64,000 bases of DNA from Rhizobium altiplani (GTDB taxonomy: Bacteria > Pseudomonadota > Alphaproteobacteria > Rhizobiales > Rhizobiaceae), in assembly GCF_001542405.1 (NCBI RefSeq), contig NZ_LNCD01000120.1, positions 62,001 through 126,000 of the forward strand, in the 5' to 3' direction. The notes under the pieces are model-generated. The model was not told where the DNA came from and did no database searches. It saw nothing but the letters and a program-made list of their open reading frames with translations. Position numbers and translations under genes: made by a program. Of this stretch, positions 26,177 through 34,916 are shown in pieces. Within the stretch, counting starts at the first letter, position 1; the number at the start of each line of letters is the position of its first letter.

Positions 26177-27373
26177 TTAAGCCGTCTTCTTGACCTTCGT
26201 AGCGCGCACGCTTTCGGCGGCGCGTTCGAGGCGGGCAAGGCCCTCGCGGGCTTCGTCAGCAGTGACGACCAGAGGCGGCAGAAGACGAATGACATTGTCG
26301 CCAGCGGGTACGCCGAGCAGATGGGCGTCACGGATCGCCTGCAGCAGTTCGGAGGACGACACGGCGGCCTTGACGCCGAGCAGCAGCCCCTCGCCCCTGA
26401 TATCCTCGATGATATCAGGATAGCGATCCTTGAGCGAGGCCAGCCCTTGGCGGAATACCAGCGAGACGTCACGCACCTGCTGCAGGAAGCCCTCCGCGAG
26501 GATCACGTCGAGCACGGCACTGCCAACTGCCATGGCGAGCGGATTGCCGCCATAAGTGGAGCCATGCGTGCCGGCCTTCATGCCGGAAGCGGCCTCTGCC
26601 GTGGCAAGGCAGGCTCCGAGCGGGAAGCCGCCGCCGATACCCTTGGCAACCGCCATGATATCGGGGGTAGCGCCTGACCACTCATGCGCAAAGAGCTTGC
26701 CCGTGCGGCCCATGCCGGTCTGCACTTCATCGAAAATCAGCAGCAGACCATGCTCGTCGCAGATCGCGCGAAGTGCCTTCAGGAACTCGTTCGTCGCCGG
26801 GCGGACGCCGCCTTCCCCCTGAATAGGTTCGATGAGGATCGCGGCCGTTTCATTTGTGATGGCGCTGCGGACTGCATCGAGATCACCGAACGGCCCCTGA
26901 TCGAAGCCAGGCGCCTTGGGACCGAAGCCTTCGAGGTATTTCTCCTGGCCACCGGCGGCAATCGTCGCCAGCGTACGGCCATGGAAGGCGCCTTCAAAGG
27001 TGATGATATGGAACCGCTCGGGATGGCCCTTGGAAAACTGATAGCGGCGCGCGGTCTTGATCGCGCATTCCAAGGCTTCTGCGCCGGAGTTCGTGAAGAA
27101 CACCTTATCGGCGAAGGTCGCATCGGTCAGCCGCTTTGCCAGTGTTTCCTGACCCGGGATCTCATAGATGTTGGACAGATGCCAGACCTTGTCGGCCTGC
27201 TCCTTCAGCGCGCCAACCACATGCGGATGGCTGTGGCCAACGGAGGTGACGGCAACGCCCGCGCCGAAATCAAGATATCGCTCGCCCGTTTCGCTGATCA
27301 GCCACACGCCTTCTCCTCGCTCGAACCGCAGCGGGGCACGAGAGTAGGTGTCGTAAAGCGCGGCTTCAGCCAT
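26177..27373 (-). CDS. argD: Acetylornithine aminotransferase
   Basis: 398 residues from ATG 27373 (MAEAALYDTYSRAPLRF). Class III PLP aminotransferase: DFGAGVAVTSVGHSHP, FTNSGAEALECAIKTAR, EPIQGEGGVRPA, IFDEVQTGMGRTG, and the PLP lysine in MAVAKGIGGGFPLGA about residue 253. It transfers amino groups to N-acetylglutamate semialdehyde in arginine synthesis and may act in lysine synthesis (DapC activity). First gene of the argD-argF unit. Confidence 0.95.
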   Translation of the reverse strand: MAEAALYDTYSRAPLRFERGEGVWLISETGERYLDFGAGVAVTSVGHSHPHVVGALKEQADKVWHLSNIYEIPGQETLAKRLTDATFADKVFFTNSGAEALECAIKTARRYQFSKGHPERFHIITFEGAFHGRTLATIAAGGQEKYLEGFGPKAPGFDQGPFGDLDAVRSAITNETAAILIEPIQGEGGVRPATNEFLKALRAICDEHGLLLIFDEVQTGMGRTGKLFAHEWSGATPDIMAVAKGIGGGFPLGACLATAEAASGMKAGTHGSTYGGNPLAMAVGSAVLDVILAEGFLQQVRDVSLVFRQGLASLKDRYPDIIEDIRGEGLLLGVKAAVSSSELLQAIRDAHLLGVPAGDNVIRLLPPLVVTADEAREGLARLERAAESVRATKVKKTA

Positions 27374-27469
27374 GGCGCGATCTCCTATCAGCAATCATCA
27401 GCAGCCGGACTCCGGCTAAGGAAAGCAGGTCCGGAAAATTAAAAATGCCGCCTTTCGGCGGCGAGCAGC

Positions 27470-27498
27470 ACTATTTACTTTTCGCACTGCAATGTCAA
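27470..27498 (-). promoter_or_regulatory. Probable promoter of argD-argF, with a 5'-end hairpin
   Basis: On the minus strand TTGACA (27498-27493), a 17-nt spacer and AATAGT (27475-27470). The expected start of transcription is near 27463, right at a GCCGCC-GAAA-GGCGGC hairpin (27449-27464) followed by ATTTTTAATTTT. The hairpin is thus either a 5'-protecting stem or a very early terminator in the argD leader. Confidence 0.6.
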
Positions 27499-27575
27499 CA
27501 AAACTGAGGTTTCGCTGCATGCGTCAAGCAGCCATCCCGAGGCGCTCGACCTATCAACAACTATGTTGCATAAAT

Positions 27576-27680
27576 GACTCTCACGCCCAGCAAGTTGGGG
27601 AAAACTTGAAAATCGATTCCCCGAGATTCAACCGACTCTTGTCACGGAGTCGGCCTCACACTAGGTTAAAACTCAATTAC
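27576..27680. promoter_or_regulatory. gcrA control region: GANTC cluster and CtrA-like box
   Basis: Five GANTC sites (27576, 27615, 27625, 27634, 27647), four within 37 bp, plus a sixth at 27761; under one is expected by chance in 190 bp. They are CcrM methylation sites. A CtrA-like box, TTAA-N7-TTAC (27666-27680), follows. The region lies 120-230 bp before gcrA. The rest of the 428-bp argD-gcrA gap holds no gene I can support. Confidence 0.7.
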
Positions 27681-27801
27681 TAGGCTGCATGCGGCGGAAC
27701 TAGTCACCAAAATTTGAGTAAGCGTTTCTTGCCTCGGATACGTCCGTGGCAACGGTGAAGGATTCTGCCTACACCAACGCTAATAAGGCGGAGACAGGGG
27801 C

Positions 27802-28335
27802 ATGAACTGGACAGACGAGCGCGTTGAAAAACTGAAGAAGCTGTGGTCCGAAGGCCTGAGCGCCAGCCAGATCGCAGCACAACTTGGCGGTGTAAGTCGT
27901 AACGCCGTCATTGGTAAAGTCCATCGTTTGAGTCTGCCCGGCCGTGCGAAGGCCGGCGGTTCGACGACCACCGTCAGAACCCCCAAGCGCACGACTTCGG
28001 CGCCCCGCGCCACGAACTACGCCTCGCGGATCACCACACGCACCGTTACCCGCCAACAGGGCGCGACGATGCTCAAGGAAGAGATCGAAATCGATACGGT
28101 GGAGGAAGTCCGCTTCCGTCCGGCCGCAAATGTAATCGTTCCGATTTCTCGCCGCCTTGGCCTCACCGAACTCACCGAGCGCACCTGCAAGTGGCCGGTC
28201 GGCGATCCGCTCAATGACGACTTCCACTTCTGCGGTTGCGAGTCCCCGGACTCTTCCCCGTATTGCACGTATCATCAGCGCATGGCCTACCAGCCGGTCA
28301 ACGAGCGCCGCAAGGCCGCTAACCGGGTCGCCTGA
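27802..28335 (+). CDS. gcrA: Cell-cycle regulator GcrA
   Basis: 177 residues. The N-terminal GcrA DNA-binding domain is intact: MNWTDERVEKLKKLWSEG, ASQIAAQLGGVSRNAVIGK and VHRLSLPGR. The C-terminal sigma-70-interacting part has the conserved CKWPVGDP, FCGCESP and YCTYHQRMAY segments. GcrA binds sigma-70 RNA polymerase and activates promoters with GANTC sites methylated by CcrM. Its own upstream region is rich in such sites. A strong terminator follows. Confidence 0.96.
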   Translation: MNWTDERVEKLKKLWSEGLSASQIAAQLGGVSRNAVIGKVHRLSLPGRAKAGGSTTTVRTPKRTTSAPRATNYASRITTRTVTRQQGATMLKEEIEIDTVEEVRFRPAANVIVPISRRLGLTELTERTCKWPVGDPLNDDFHFCGCESPDSSPYCTYHQRMAYQPVNERRKAANRVA

Positions 28336-28363
28336 CCCGGAAGCCGGATAAGGAATAAAGAAA

Positions 28364-28388
28364 ACGGGCCCTCGCGGGCCCGTTTTTC
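28364..28388. terminator. Bidirectional terminator between gcrA and phoB
   Basis: Perfect 8-bp stem ACGGGCCC / GGGCCCGT with loop TCGC, preceded by AAAA and followed by TTTTTC, so it can stop transcription from both gcrA and the convergent pho operon. Confidence 0.88.
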
Positions 28389-28428
28389 GTTGTATCGGAA
28401 AGACCTCTCAGGCTCTCGCCTGAAAGGA

Positions 28429-29112
28429 TCAGGCTTCCATCGAATAGCCGGCACCGCGCACGGTGCGGATGACGTCCTGCATGTTGGAAAAGTTCAAAGC
28501 CTTGCGCAGGCGGCCGACATGGACGTCAACAGTACGCTCGTCGACATAGATGTCGTGACCCCAGACGCCGTCGAGCAACTGCGAGCGCGAGAAGACGCGG
28601 CCGGGCGATGCCATCAAGAACTCGAGAAGGCGGAATTCGGTCGGGCCGAGGCGAACTTCGCGGCTCTTGCGGTGAACGCGGTGCGTCTCGCGATCCAGCT
28701 CGATATCGCCGCACTTCAACAGCGTCGAGAGCACCTCGGGCTTGGCACGACGCAGCATCGCCTTGACGCGAGCGACAAGCTCCGGCGTCGAGAACGGCTT
28801 GACGACGTAATCGTCAGCACCGGTCGAGAGGCCGCGAACCCGTTCGCTTTCCTCGCCACGGGCGGTCAGCATGATGATCGGCAGGCGCTCGGTTTCCGGC
28901 CGCATGCGCAGGCGGCGGCAGAGCTCGATGCCAGACACGCCCGGCAACATCCAATCGAGGATGAGAAGGTCCGGCGTGCGTTCCTGAAGCCGGATCTCGG
29001 CCTCGTCGCCGCGCAGGATGGTATCGACCTCAAAGCCTTCGGCCTCAAGGTTATAGCGGAGAAGCACGCTCAGCGCTTCTTCGTCTTCAACGACAGCTAC
29101 TTTAGGGATCAT
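28429..29112 (-). CDS. phoB: Phosphate regulon response regulator PhoB
   Basis: 227 residues, OmpR-type. Receiver: acidic pair VVEDEEA, phosphoacceptor Asp53 in LLILDWMLPGVSG, switch Thr in MLTARGEE and Lys in DYVVKPFSTPEL. C-terminal winged helix with GPTEFRLLEFLMASPGRVFS and DERTVDVHVGRLRKAL. Activated by PhoR under phosphate limitation; binds PHO boxes. Last gene of the pst-phoU-phoB unit, 36 bp after phoU. Confidence 0.96.
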   Translation of the reverse strand: MIPKVAVVEDEEALSVLLRYNLEAEGFEVDTILRGDEAEIRLQERTPDLLILDWMLPGVSGIELCRRLRMRPETERLPIIMLTARGEESERVRGLSTGADDYVVKPFSTPELVARVKAMLRRAKPEVLSTLLKCGDIELDRETHRVHRKSREVRLGPTEFRLLEFLMASPGRVFSRSQLLDGVWGHDIYVDERTVDVHVGRLRKALNFSNMQDVIRTVRGAGYSMEA

Positions 29113-29148
29113 TCGTTTCGGTCTCCTGGGGGCGCGGTCGCGGAATGA

Positions 29149-29862
29149 TTATTCAGTGACTGCGCCGACGGTGTTGGCGGTATCGTCCTTCGGACGTTCG
29201 CCTTCCGGCTGGGCACCGGTGGCCATGTAGTAGATCGTTTCGGCAATGTTGGTGGCGTGGTCGCCGATGCGCTCGATGTTCTTGGCGCAGAACAGAAGAT
29301 GCGTGCAGCTGGTGATGTTGCGCGGATCTTCCATCATGTAGGTGAGCATTTCACGGAACAGCGAGGTGTACATCGCGTCGATTTCCTCGTCGCGCTCACG
29401 GACCGATTTTGCCTTGTCGGCAGCACGGCTCGTGTAGACGTCGAGGACTTCCTTGAGTTGGACTAGGGCGAGCTCGGACAGATGCTCGAGGCCGCGGGCG
29501 AGCTTGCGCGGCACGCCGGCGCTCTGTACGGCAATGACGCGCTTGGCAGTGTTCTTGCCCAGGTCGCCGACGCGCTCCAGGTCTGCCGCGATGCGGATGG
29601 AGCCCATGATCTCGCGAAGATCGGCCGCCATCGGCTGGCGGCGGGCGATCGTGACGATCGCCTTGTCGCCGATCTCGCGCTCCGCGTGGTCGAGGATCAC
29701 ATCGTCCGAGATGACCTTCTGGGCAAGAGCCGTATCGCCGTTTACGAGTGCGCGTACGGCATCCGAGACCATCTGCTCGGCCAAGCCGCCCATTTCCGAG
29801 ATACGGCGGGACAGGAACTTCAAATCATCGTCGTAGGCAGAAAAGATATGTGTCGATGCCAT
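29149..29862 (-). CDS. phoU: Phosphate signalling regulator PhoU
   Basis: 237 residues from ATG 29862, which has AAGGA at the right distance; an ATG 9 bp earlier does not. Two repeats of a three-helix bundle, each with a metal-binding E/D-x3-D/E-like motif: GDKAIVTIARRQPMAADLRE in the first and DHATNIAETIYYMATG at the end of the second. It links PstSCAB to PhoR, shutting off signalling when phosphate is plentiful. It sits between pstB and phoB as usual. Confidence 0.95.
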   Translation of the reverse strand: MASTHIFSAYDDDLKFLSRRISEMGGLAEQMVSDAVRALVNGDTALAQKVISDDVILDHAEREIGDKAIVTIARRQPMAADLREIMGSIRIAADLERVGDLGKNTAKRVIAVQSAGVPRKLARGLEHLSELALVQLKEVLDVYTSRAADKAKSVRERDEEIDAMYTSLFREMLTYMMEDPRNITSCTHLLFCAKNIERIGDHATNIAETIYYMATGAQPEGERPKDDTANTVGAVTE

Positions 29863-29905
29863 AGGGCTCATCCTTGAATATCGTAAGTGCTACCGAGACG
29901 GCCGA

Positions 29906-30721
29906 TCAACCGAAGCGGCCCATGATGTAGTCCTGGGTGCGCGGATCGTCCGGGTTGGTGAACATCTTGTCGGTGTCATTCTCCTCGACGAGGTTGCCAA
30001 GGTGGAACATGGCTGTGCGCTGCGAAACACGGGCGGCCTGCTGCATCGAGTGCGTCACGATGACAATCGTGTAGTTCTCGCGGAGCTCGTGGATGAGCTC
30101 CTCGACCTTGGCCGTTGCAATCGGGTCGAGTGCAGAGCATGGCTCGTCCATCAGGATGACTTCGGGGCTGACGGCGACGGCGCGGGCGATGCAGAGGCGC
30201 TGCTGCTGACCACCGGAAAGACCGGTGCCGGCTTCGTGAACGCGATCCTTCACCTCATTCCAGAGGCCGGCGCGCTGCAGGCTGTGTTCCACGATCTGGT
30301 CCATGTCGGCCTTCGACTTGGCGAGCCCATGGATACGCGGACCGTAGGCGACGTTTTCGTAGATCGTCTTCGGGAACGGGTTGGGCTTCTGGAACACCAT
30401 GCCTACACGCGCGCGAAGCTCCACAACGTCGATATCCGGATCGTAGATATCTTCGCCATCGAGCGTGATCTTGCCAGTGACGCGGCAACCGTCGATCGTG
30501 TCGTTCATGCGGTTCAGGCTGCGCAGGAAGGTGGACTTGCCGCAACCGGATGGGCCAATCAGGGCGGTCACCGTGTTTTCACGGATGTTCAGCTTCACGT
30601 CGAACAGCGCGCGCTTCTCGCCGTAGTAAACGGAGACGTCCTGGCCGATCATCTTGTAGGGAATGGTGTTCATCTTCTGATCAACCGCTTTCTCAACTGC
30701 TGCTTCCGTCAACATGTTCAT
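29906..30721 (-). CDS. pstB: Phosphate ABC transporter ATPase PstB
   Basis: 271 residues. Walker A GPSGCGKST near residue 56, Q-loop MVFQKPNPFPKTIYENV, signature LSGGQQQRLCIARA, Walker B VILMDEPCSALDP, and switch His in VTHSMQQA. The N-terminal 25 residues are a rhizobial extension before the ATPase fold. Energises phosphate uptake with PstA and PstC. 14 bp after pstA. Confidence 0.96.
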   Translation of the reverse strand: MNMLTEAAVEKAVDQKMNTIPYKMIGQDVSVYYGEKRALFDVKLNIRENTVTALIGPSGCGKSTFLRSLNRMNDTIDGCRVTGKITLDGEDIYDPDIDVVELRARVGMVFQKPNPFPKTIYENVAYGPRIHGLAKSKADMDQIVEHSLQRAGLWNEVKDRVHEAGTGLSGGQQQRLCIARAVAVSPEVILMDEPCSALDPIATAKVEELIHELRENYTIVIVTHSMQQAARVSQRTAMFHLGNLVEENDTDKMFTNPDDPRTQDYIMGRFG

Positions 30722-30735
30722 AATGTCTACTCCGT

Positions 30736-32058
30736 TTACCAGCGGCGCTCAAAGCGACGACGCAAGAGGATGGCTCCGAGGTTCATGAGGATCAGGAATA
30801 GGAGCAGGACGATAATGGCGCCGGAGGTCCGCTCGACGAAGGCGCGCTCGGCTTCATTGGCCCACATGTAGACCTGCACCGGCAGGGCCGTCGAAGGCTC
30901 CATGGGCGTCGCCGGAGCATTCGCGACGAAAGCGACCATGCCGATCAAAAGCAGCGGCGCCGTCTCCCCGAGCGCGTGCGCCAGACCGATAATCGTGCCG
31001 GTCAGGATACCGGGCATCGCAAGCGGCAGGACGTGGTGGAAGACCATCTGCATCTTGGAGGCGCCGAGGCCGAGCGCGGCCGAGCGGATCGATGGCGGGA
31101 CGGCGCGAAGCGCTGCGCGGGTCGCGATGATGATCGTGGGCAAGGTCATCAGGGTCAGTACCAGGCCACCAACCAGCGACGCTGAACGCGGCAGGCCGGC
31201 GAAGTTGATGAAAACAGCAAGACCGAGCAGACCGTAGACGATGGAGGGAACCGCCGCGAGGTTGTTGATGTTGACCTCGATCAGGTCCGTCAGCTTGTTC
31301 TTCGGTGCAAATTCCTCGAGGTAAATCGAAGCGGCAACGCCGATCGGCAGGGAAAGGACGAGCACGATCAACATCAGATAAAGCGAGCCAACCAGGGCGA
31401 CACCAAGACCGGCGGCCTCGGGACGGCTGGAGTTGCCGTTGACGAAGAGCCCGGTGTTGAATTTCTTGTGCAGCGCACCGGTTTCCGCCAGCTGGTTCAT
31501 CCAGCCAACCTGCCTGTCGTTCACCTTGCGGTTCTTCTCGTCGACCTTGAGGTCAATCTGACCCTTGTTGGCGGAGTCAACGTTGGCGTCTGCAAGCAGG
31601 GTGATGTTGACTGTCCTGCCGATGAGCGACGGATCGGCAACGACCATGTCGCGCAGCTGGATCGGCGCGCCCTTGGAGATCATAGCGGTCGCGTCACGCA
31701 CCTCGGGACGGCTCGATGCATTGAGGTTCAGCGTCTTGACCATCGCGTCGCGGATGAGAACCGAATAGTTGGCCGCGATCAGCACGGACGGATCCGTTGC
31801 GCGCTTGTTGTTCGGGTCGATGGTTTTCTCGCTGAACTCGATCGGCAGCGTGATCGCCGTCTGCAGGAAGGCCGTGTAGCCCTTGCTGACGACGCTCGTC
31901 AGCAAAACCGCCAGGAAGATCAAGCCAAAGGAGATCGCAGCGATGCCATAGATGCGGAACCGGCGCTCGGCGGCATAGCGGCGCTTGAGGCCGATGTCGC
32001 GACGTTCAGGCGCCTTCGAAACGACAACGCCCTGACCCGGAGAAACAATATCCGTCAT
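30736..32058 (-). CDS. pstA: Phosphate ABC transporter permease PstA
   Basis: 440 residues from ATG 32058 (MTDIVSPGQGVVV), overlapping the pstC stop as ATGA. Long form of PstA: one membrane helix near residue 45, a large extracytoplasmic domain to about 200, then five permease helices with the ABC-permease EAA-like loop AALRAVPPSIRSAALGLGAS. The extra N-terminal domain is common in alphaproteobacteria. Forms the channel with PstC. Confidence 0.94.
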   Translation of the reverse strand: MTDIVSPGQGVVVSKAPERRDIGLKRRYAAERRFRIYGIAAISFGLIFLAVLLTSVVSKGYTAFLQTAITLPIEFSEKTIDPNNKRATDPSVLIAANYSVLIRDAMVKTLNLNASSRPEVRDATAMISKGAPIQLRDMVVADPSLIGRTVNITLLADANVDSANKGQIDLKVDEKNRKVNDRQVGWMNQLAETGALHKKFNTGLFVNGNSSRPEAAGLGVALVGSLYLMLIVLVLSLPIGVAASIYLEEFAPKNKLTDLIEVNINNLAAVPSIVYGLLGLAVFINFAGLPRSASLVGGLVLTLMTLPTIIIATRAALRAVPPSIRSAALGLGASKMQMVFHHVLPLAMPGILTGTIIGLAHALGETAPLLLIGMVAFVANAPATPMEPSTALPVQVYMWANEAERAFVERTSGAIIVLLLFLILMNLGAILLRRRFERRW

Positions 32059-33536
32059 TCGTACTGCTCCCGGTATTTGCGCACGATATAGAGCGCGTAG
32101 ATGTTGAGGCAAAGCGTGATGAAGAACAGCGTGATACCAAGCGCGAAGGCAACCAGCGTCTGCGGCGAGGTGAACTCCAGATCACCAGTGAGCTGATTGA
32201 CTATCTTGACAGTGACTGTCGTCATTGGCTCGAACGGGTTGATCTGGATGCGCGCTGCGACACCCGCCGCCAGCACCACAATCATGGTTTCGCCGATGGC
32301 GCGCGATGCAGTCATCAGAAGCGCGCCGACGATGCCGGGCAGCGCCGCGGGAAGCACCACCTTCTTGATTGTCTCCGAACGCGTCGCACCGAGACCGAGC
32401 GAACCATCGCGGAGCGCACGCGGCACAGCGGTGATGATATCGTCGGAGAGCGACGAAACGTATGGGATCAGCATGATGCCCATGACGATACCCGCTGTCA
32501 GAACGCTCTGCGCCTGAATAAAGTTCGCATAATTGCCGGTAAGGAGGCCGTTTACCTGCGAAGACAGGTCGCGGAGGAAGGGGCCGACCGTGACGAGGGC
32601 GAAAAAGCCGTAAACAATCGTCGGAATACCAGCGAGCACTTCGAGCAGCGGCTTTGCGATCGATCGCACCGCGGGGGCCGCGTATTCCGCCATGTAGATC
32701 GCCGCGAACAGGCCGACAGGCACCGCCACCAGCATCGCAACGAAGCCGATGTAGAGCGTGCCTAGCAGCAGCGGTATCAGGCCGAATTGCCCGAAGGACG
32801 AGCCGCCGGCACCGGCAAAGCGCGGATCCCAGACCGTACCGAAGAAGAAGTCTGCAGCAGGAACGACCGCGAAGAAATGCGCGGCTTCCGTCAGCATTGA
32901 CAGAACGATACCGATCGTCGTCAGGATGGCGATCGAGGACGCCAGGAGCAGGCCCCAAAGCATGACACGTTCGACGCGGTTGCGTGCACGGAATCGCGGA
33001 GCGACTTCACGAAGCGCATAGAATGCGCCGGCAACGGCAAGGATGAGGACGACCGCCGTCATGACGAGGCGGCTGGAAGCCGATTCTTCGTTCAGCTTTT
33101 GCGCTGCGTCGATCATGTATGGCTGCGGCTGGCCGGCCAGCGGAACGCCCTTTGCAGCAAGCTTTGCCTGGAGGCCAGCCGGATCGCTGGCAGCACCGCT
33201 GATCTCCTCCGGGGTGAGGAGCGGCAGGCCGCGCGCAATCGCGCTGACCATCCCGTAATTCAGGTTCTGCTGCGCGGCCGGCTGCGCCTTGACGTCATCT
33301 GGGAAAGTGCCACGGACGGAAGACTCAATGATCGAAGGGCTGATCGCCAGCCAGGCGCACAGCACGATAAGTGCCGGCAGCACCGCCCAGATGGCGGCAT
33401 AGGCGCCATAGTAGCCCGGTCGCGAATGCAGCGCGGAGGACTTGCCCCCGGCAAGTGCCGTAGCACGGCTGCGCGCTGCGATGAAAGCAACGGCGCCAAG
33501 CACCACGAGACACAAGAGTATGATGGATGTACCCAT
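32055..33536 (-). CDS. pstC: Phosphate ABC transporter permease PstC
   Basis: 493 residues from ATG 33536 (MGTSIILLCLVVLGAV). Like PstA it has an enlarged N-terminal half with two early membrane helices and an extracytoplasmic domain, then the permease core with the EAA-like loop AVPRALRDGSLGLGATRSET and the family segment LAGIPTIVYGFFALV. Separated from pstS by a strong attenuator-like hairpin. Confidence 0.94.
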   Translation of the reverse strand: MGTSIILLCLVVLGAVAFIAARSRATALAGGKSSALHSRPGYYGAYAAIWAVLPALIVLCAWLAISPSIIESSVRGTFPDDVKAQPAAQQNLNYGMVSAIARGLPLLTPEEISGAASDPAGLQAKLAAKGVPLAGQPQPYMIDAAQKLNEESASSRLVMTAVVLILAVAGAFYALREVAPRFRARNRVERVMLWGLLLASSIAILTTIGIVLSMLTEAAHFFAVVPAADFFFGTVWDPRFAGAGGSSFGQFGLIPLLLGTLYIGFVAMLVAVPVGLFAAIYMAEYAAPAVRSIAKPLLEVLAGIPTIVYGFFALVTVGPFLRDLSSQVNGLLTGNYANFIQAQSVLTAGIVMGIMLIPYVSSLSDDIITAVPRALRDGSLGLGATRSETIKKVVLPAALPGIVGALLMTASRAIGETMIVVLAAGVAARIQINPFEPMTTVTVKIVNQLTGDLEFTSPQTLVAFALGITLFFITLCLNIYALYIVRKYREQYE

Positions 33537-33649
33537 TCGTTTAGGTCCCAGGCCCTTTGACCCCAAAAGCGGAAACGGCAGGCGGACCGATCCGGCTCTC
33601 AAACTTGCAGAAGTTCAGACCCCGTCCCGACTTGGCGGAACAAGGCAAA

Positions 33650-33677
33650 GCCGGCGCGATCTGGTGATCGCGCCGGC
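33650..33677 (-). terminator. Attenuator hairpin between pstS and pstC
   Basis: Perfect 12-bp stem GCCGGCGCGATC / GATCGCGCCGGC with a 4-nt loop, 7 bp after the pstS stop, followed on the minus strand by TTTGCCTTG. It should cut most transcripts after pstS, giving the usual excess of the periplasmic binding protein over the membrane parts. Confidence 0.8.
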
Positions 33678-33683
33678 AAGTCA

Positions 33684-34718
33684 TTACATAGTCTTGCCGT
33701 CTTCAACGCCCTTGCGGATCGCGTCGCGCTCACCGTCCGGAGCGGCAACGAGGCCGTACTCGACGAGCGGGCTGTCCGGTCCGATCATCTGTTCGGATAC
33801 GAAGAAGTTGACGTATTCCTTCAGGCCCGGGATGACGCCGAGGTGTGCCTTCTTGACGTAGAAGAACAGCGGACGGGAAACCGGGTACGTGCCGTCGGAG
33901 ATGGTTTCGGTCGACGGAACGATACCGTTGACGGTCGCAACCTTCAGCTTGTCGGCGTTGTTTTCATAGAAGGAAAGGCCGAAGACGCCAACGCCGGTCT
34001 TGTTGGCAGCGATGCGTGCCAGCGTTTCCGGATAGTCACCGTCGATGTCGACAGCAGCGCCGTCCTTACGGACTGCGACGCAAGCCTTGGTCTGAGCGGC
34101 GGCGTCAGAGATCGAAGCCTTGATGACGTCGAGAGCGCCGGAAGCCTTGCAGCCAGCAGCAAGAACGTTCTGTTCGAAGACTTCGCGCGTGCCGTGCTTT
34201 TCGCCCGGGATGTAGGCAGCAATGTCAACAGCCGGGAGTGCCGGGTTGACTTCCGACCACTTTTTGTAAGGGTTGGCGACGAGCTTGCCGTCAACAACGA
34301 CCTGGGCAGCCAGAGCCTTATAGATGTCGGCCGGGACGTAGGCGACATCAGGGTTGGACGAGTCGGTCGCGAAGACGATGCCGTCATAGCCGATCTTCAC
34401 TTCCTGGATGTCGGTGACGCCGGCTGCCTTGCAGGCGTCCAGTTCCTTGGCGTTGATCGGACGCGAAGCGTTGGCAACGTCGATGGTGTCCGGGCCGACG
34501 CCCTTGCAGAATTCCTTGAGGCCAGCGCCCGTGCCGCCGGATTCAACGACCGGCGTCTTGAAGTCCTTGAAGGTTTCGCCGAAGGTTTCGGCTACGATCT
34601 TGGCGTAAGGCAGGACGGTGGACGAGCCAGCAACCTGAACCTGGTCGCGAGCAACGGCCGCGCCAGCGAAAGCGGCGGAAGCGGCAAGTGCTGCGACCGT
34701 GAGTTTAAAAGCGTTCAT
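33684..34718 (-). CDS. pstS: Periplasmic phosphate-binding protein PstS
   Basis: 344 residues from ATG 34718 (MNAFKLTVAALAASAAFAG); signal peptide cleaved about residue 23 (AVARDQV). Phosphate-binding motifs: VAGSSTVLPYAKIV (Ser/Thr at the N-terminus of a helix) and ESGGTGAGLKEFCKGVG. The length and the C-terminal VEYGLVAAPDGERDAIRKG segment fit the alphaproteobacterial PstS form. First structural gene after phoR; preceded by a PHO box at 34837-34854. Confidence 0.95.
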   Translation of the reverse strand: MNAFKLTVAALAASAAFAGAAVARDQVQVAGSSTVLPYAKIVAETFGETFKDFKTPVVESGGTGAGLKEFCKGVGPDTIDVANASRPINAKELDACKAAGVTDIQEVKIGYDGIVFATDSSNPDVAYVPADIYKALAAQVVVDGKLVANPYKKWSEVNPALPAVDIAAYIPGEKHGTREVFEQNVLAAGCKASGALDVIKASISDAAAQTKACVAVRKDGAAVDIDGDYPETLARIAANKTGVGVFGLSFYENNADKLKVATVNGIVPSTETISDGTYPVSRPLFFYVKKAHLGVIPGLKEYVNFFVSEQMIGPDSPLVEYGLVAAPDGERDAIRKGVEDGKTM

Positions 34719-34836
34719 AACAATCTCCCGGGCATATAGCGGTCTGAGTGCGGCCTTGAGCGGCCTTTGCAGTGCCGTCTTCATCAGCGGCCCGCTCTCT
34801 TTAGCCCCTGATGCCCAGAGCTTTTATGTCATTTTC

Positions 34837-34854
34837 ACGAAACATTTGTGACAG
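34837..34854 (-). promoter_or_regulatory. PHO box upstream of pstS
   Basis: Minus-strand CTGTCAC-AAAT-GTTTCGT: first half-site matches the PhoB consensus CTGTCAT in 6 of 7 positions, the 4-nt spacer AAAT is the rhizobial norm, the second half is weaker. It lies about 120-136 nt before the pstS start. Confidence 0.75.
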
Positions 34855-34916
34855 ATTAAATATATGAAATCATTATACAAAGAATGCGATCCTGCACGAT
34901 TGATCGCAGTTTTATG

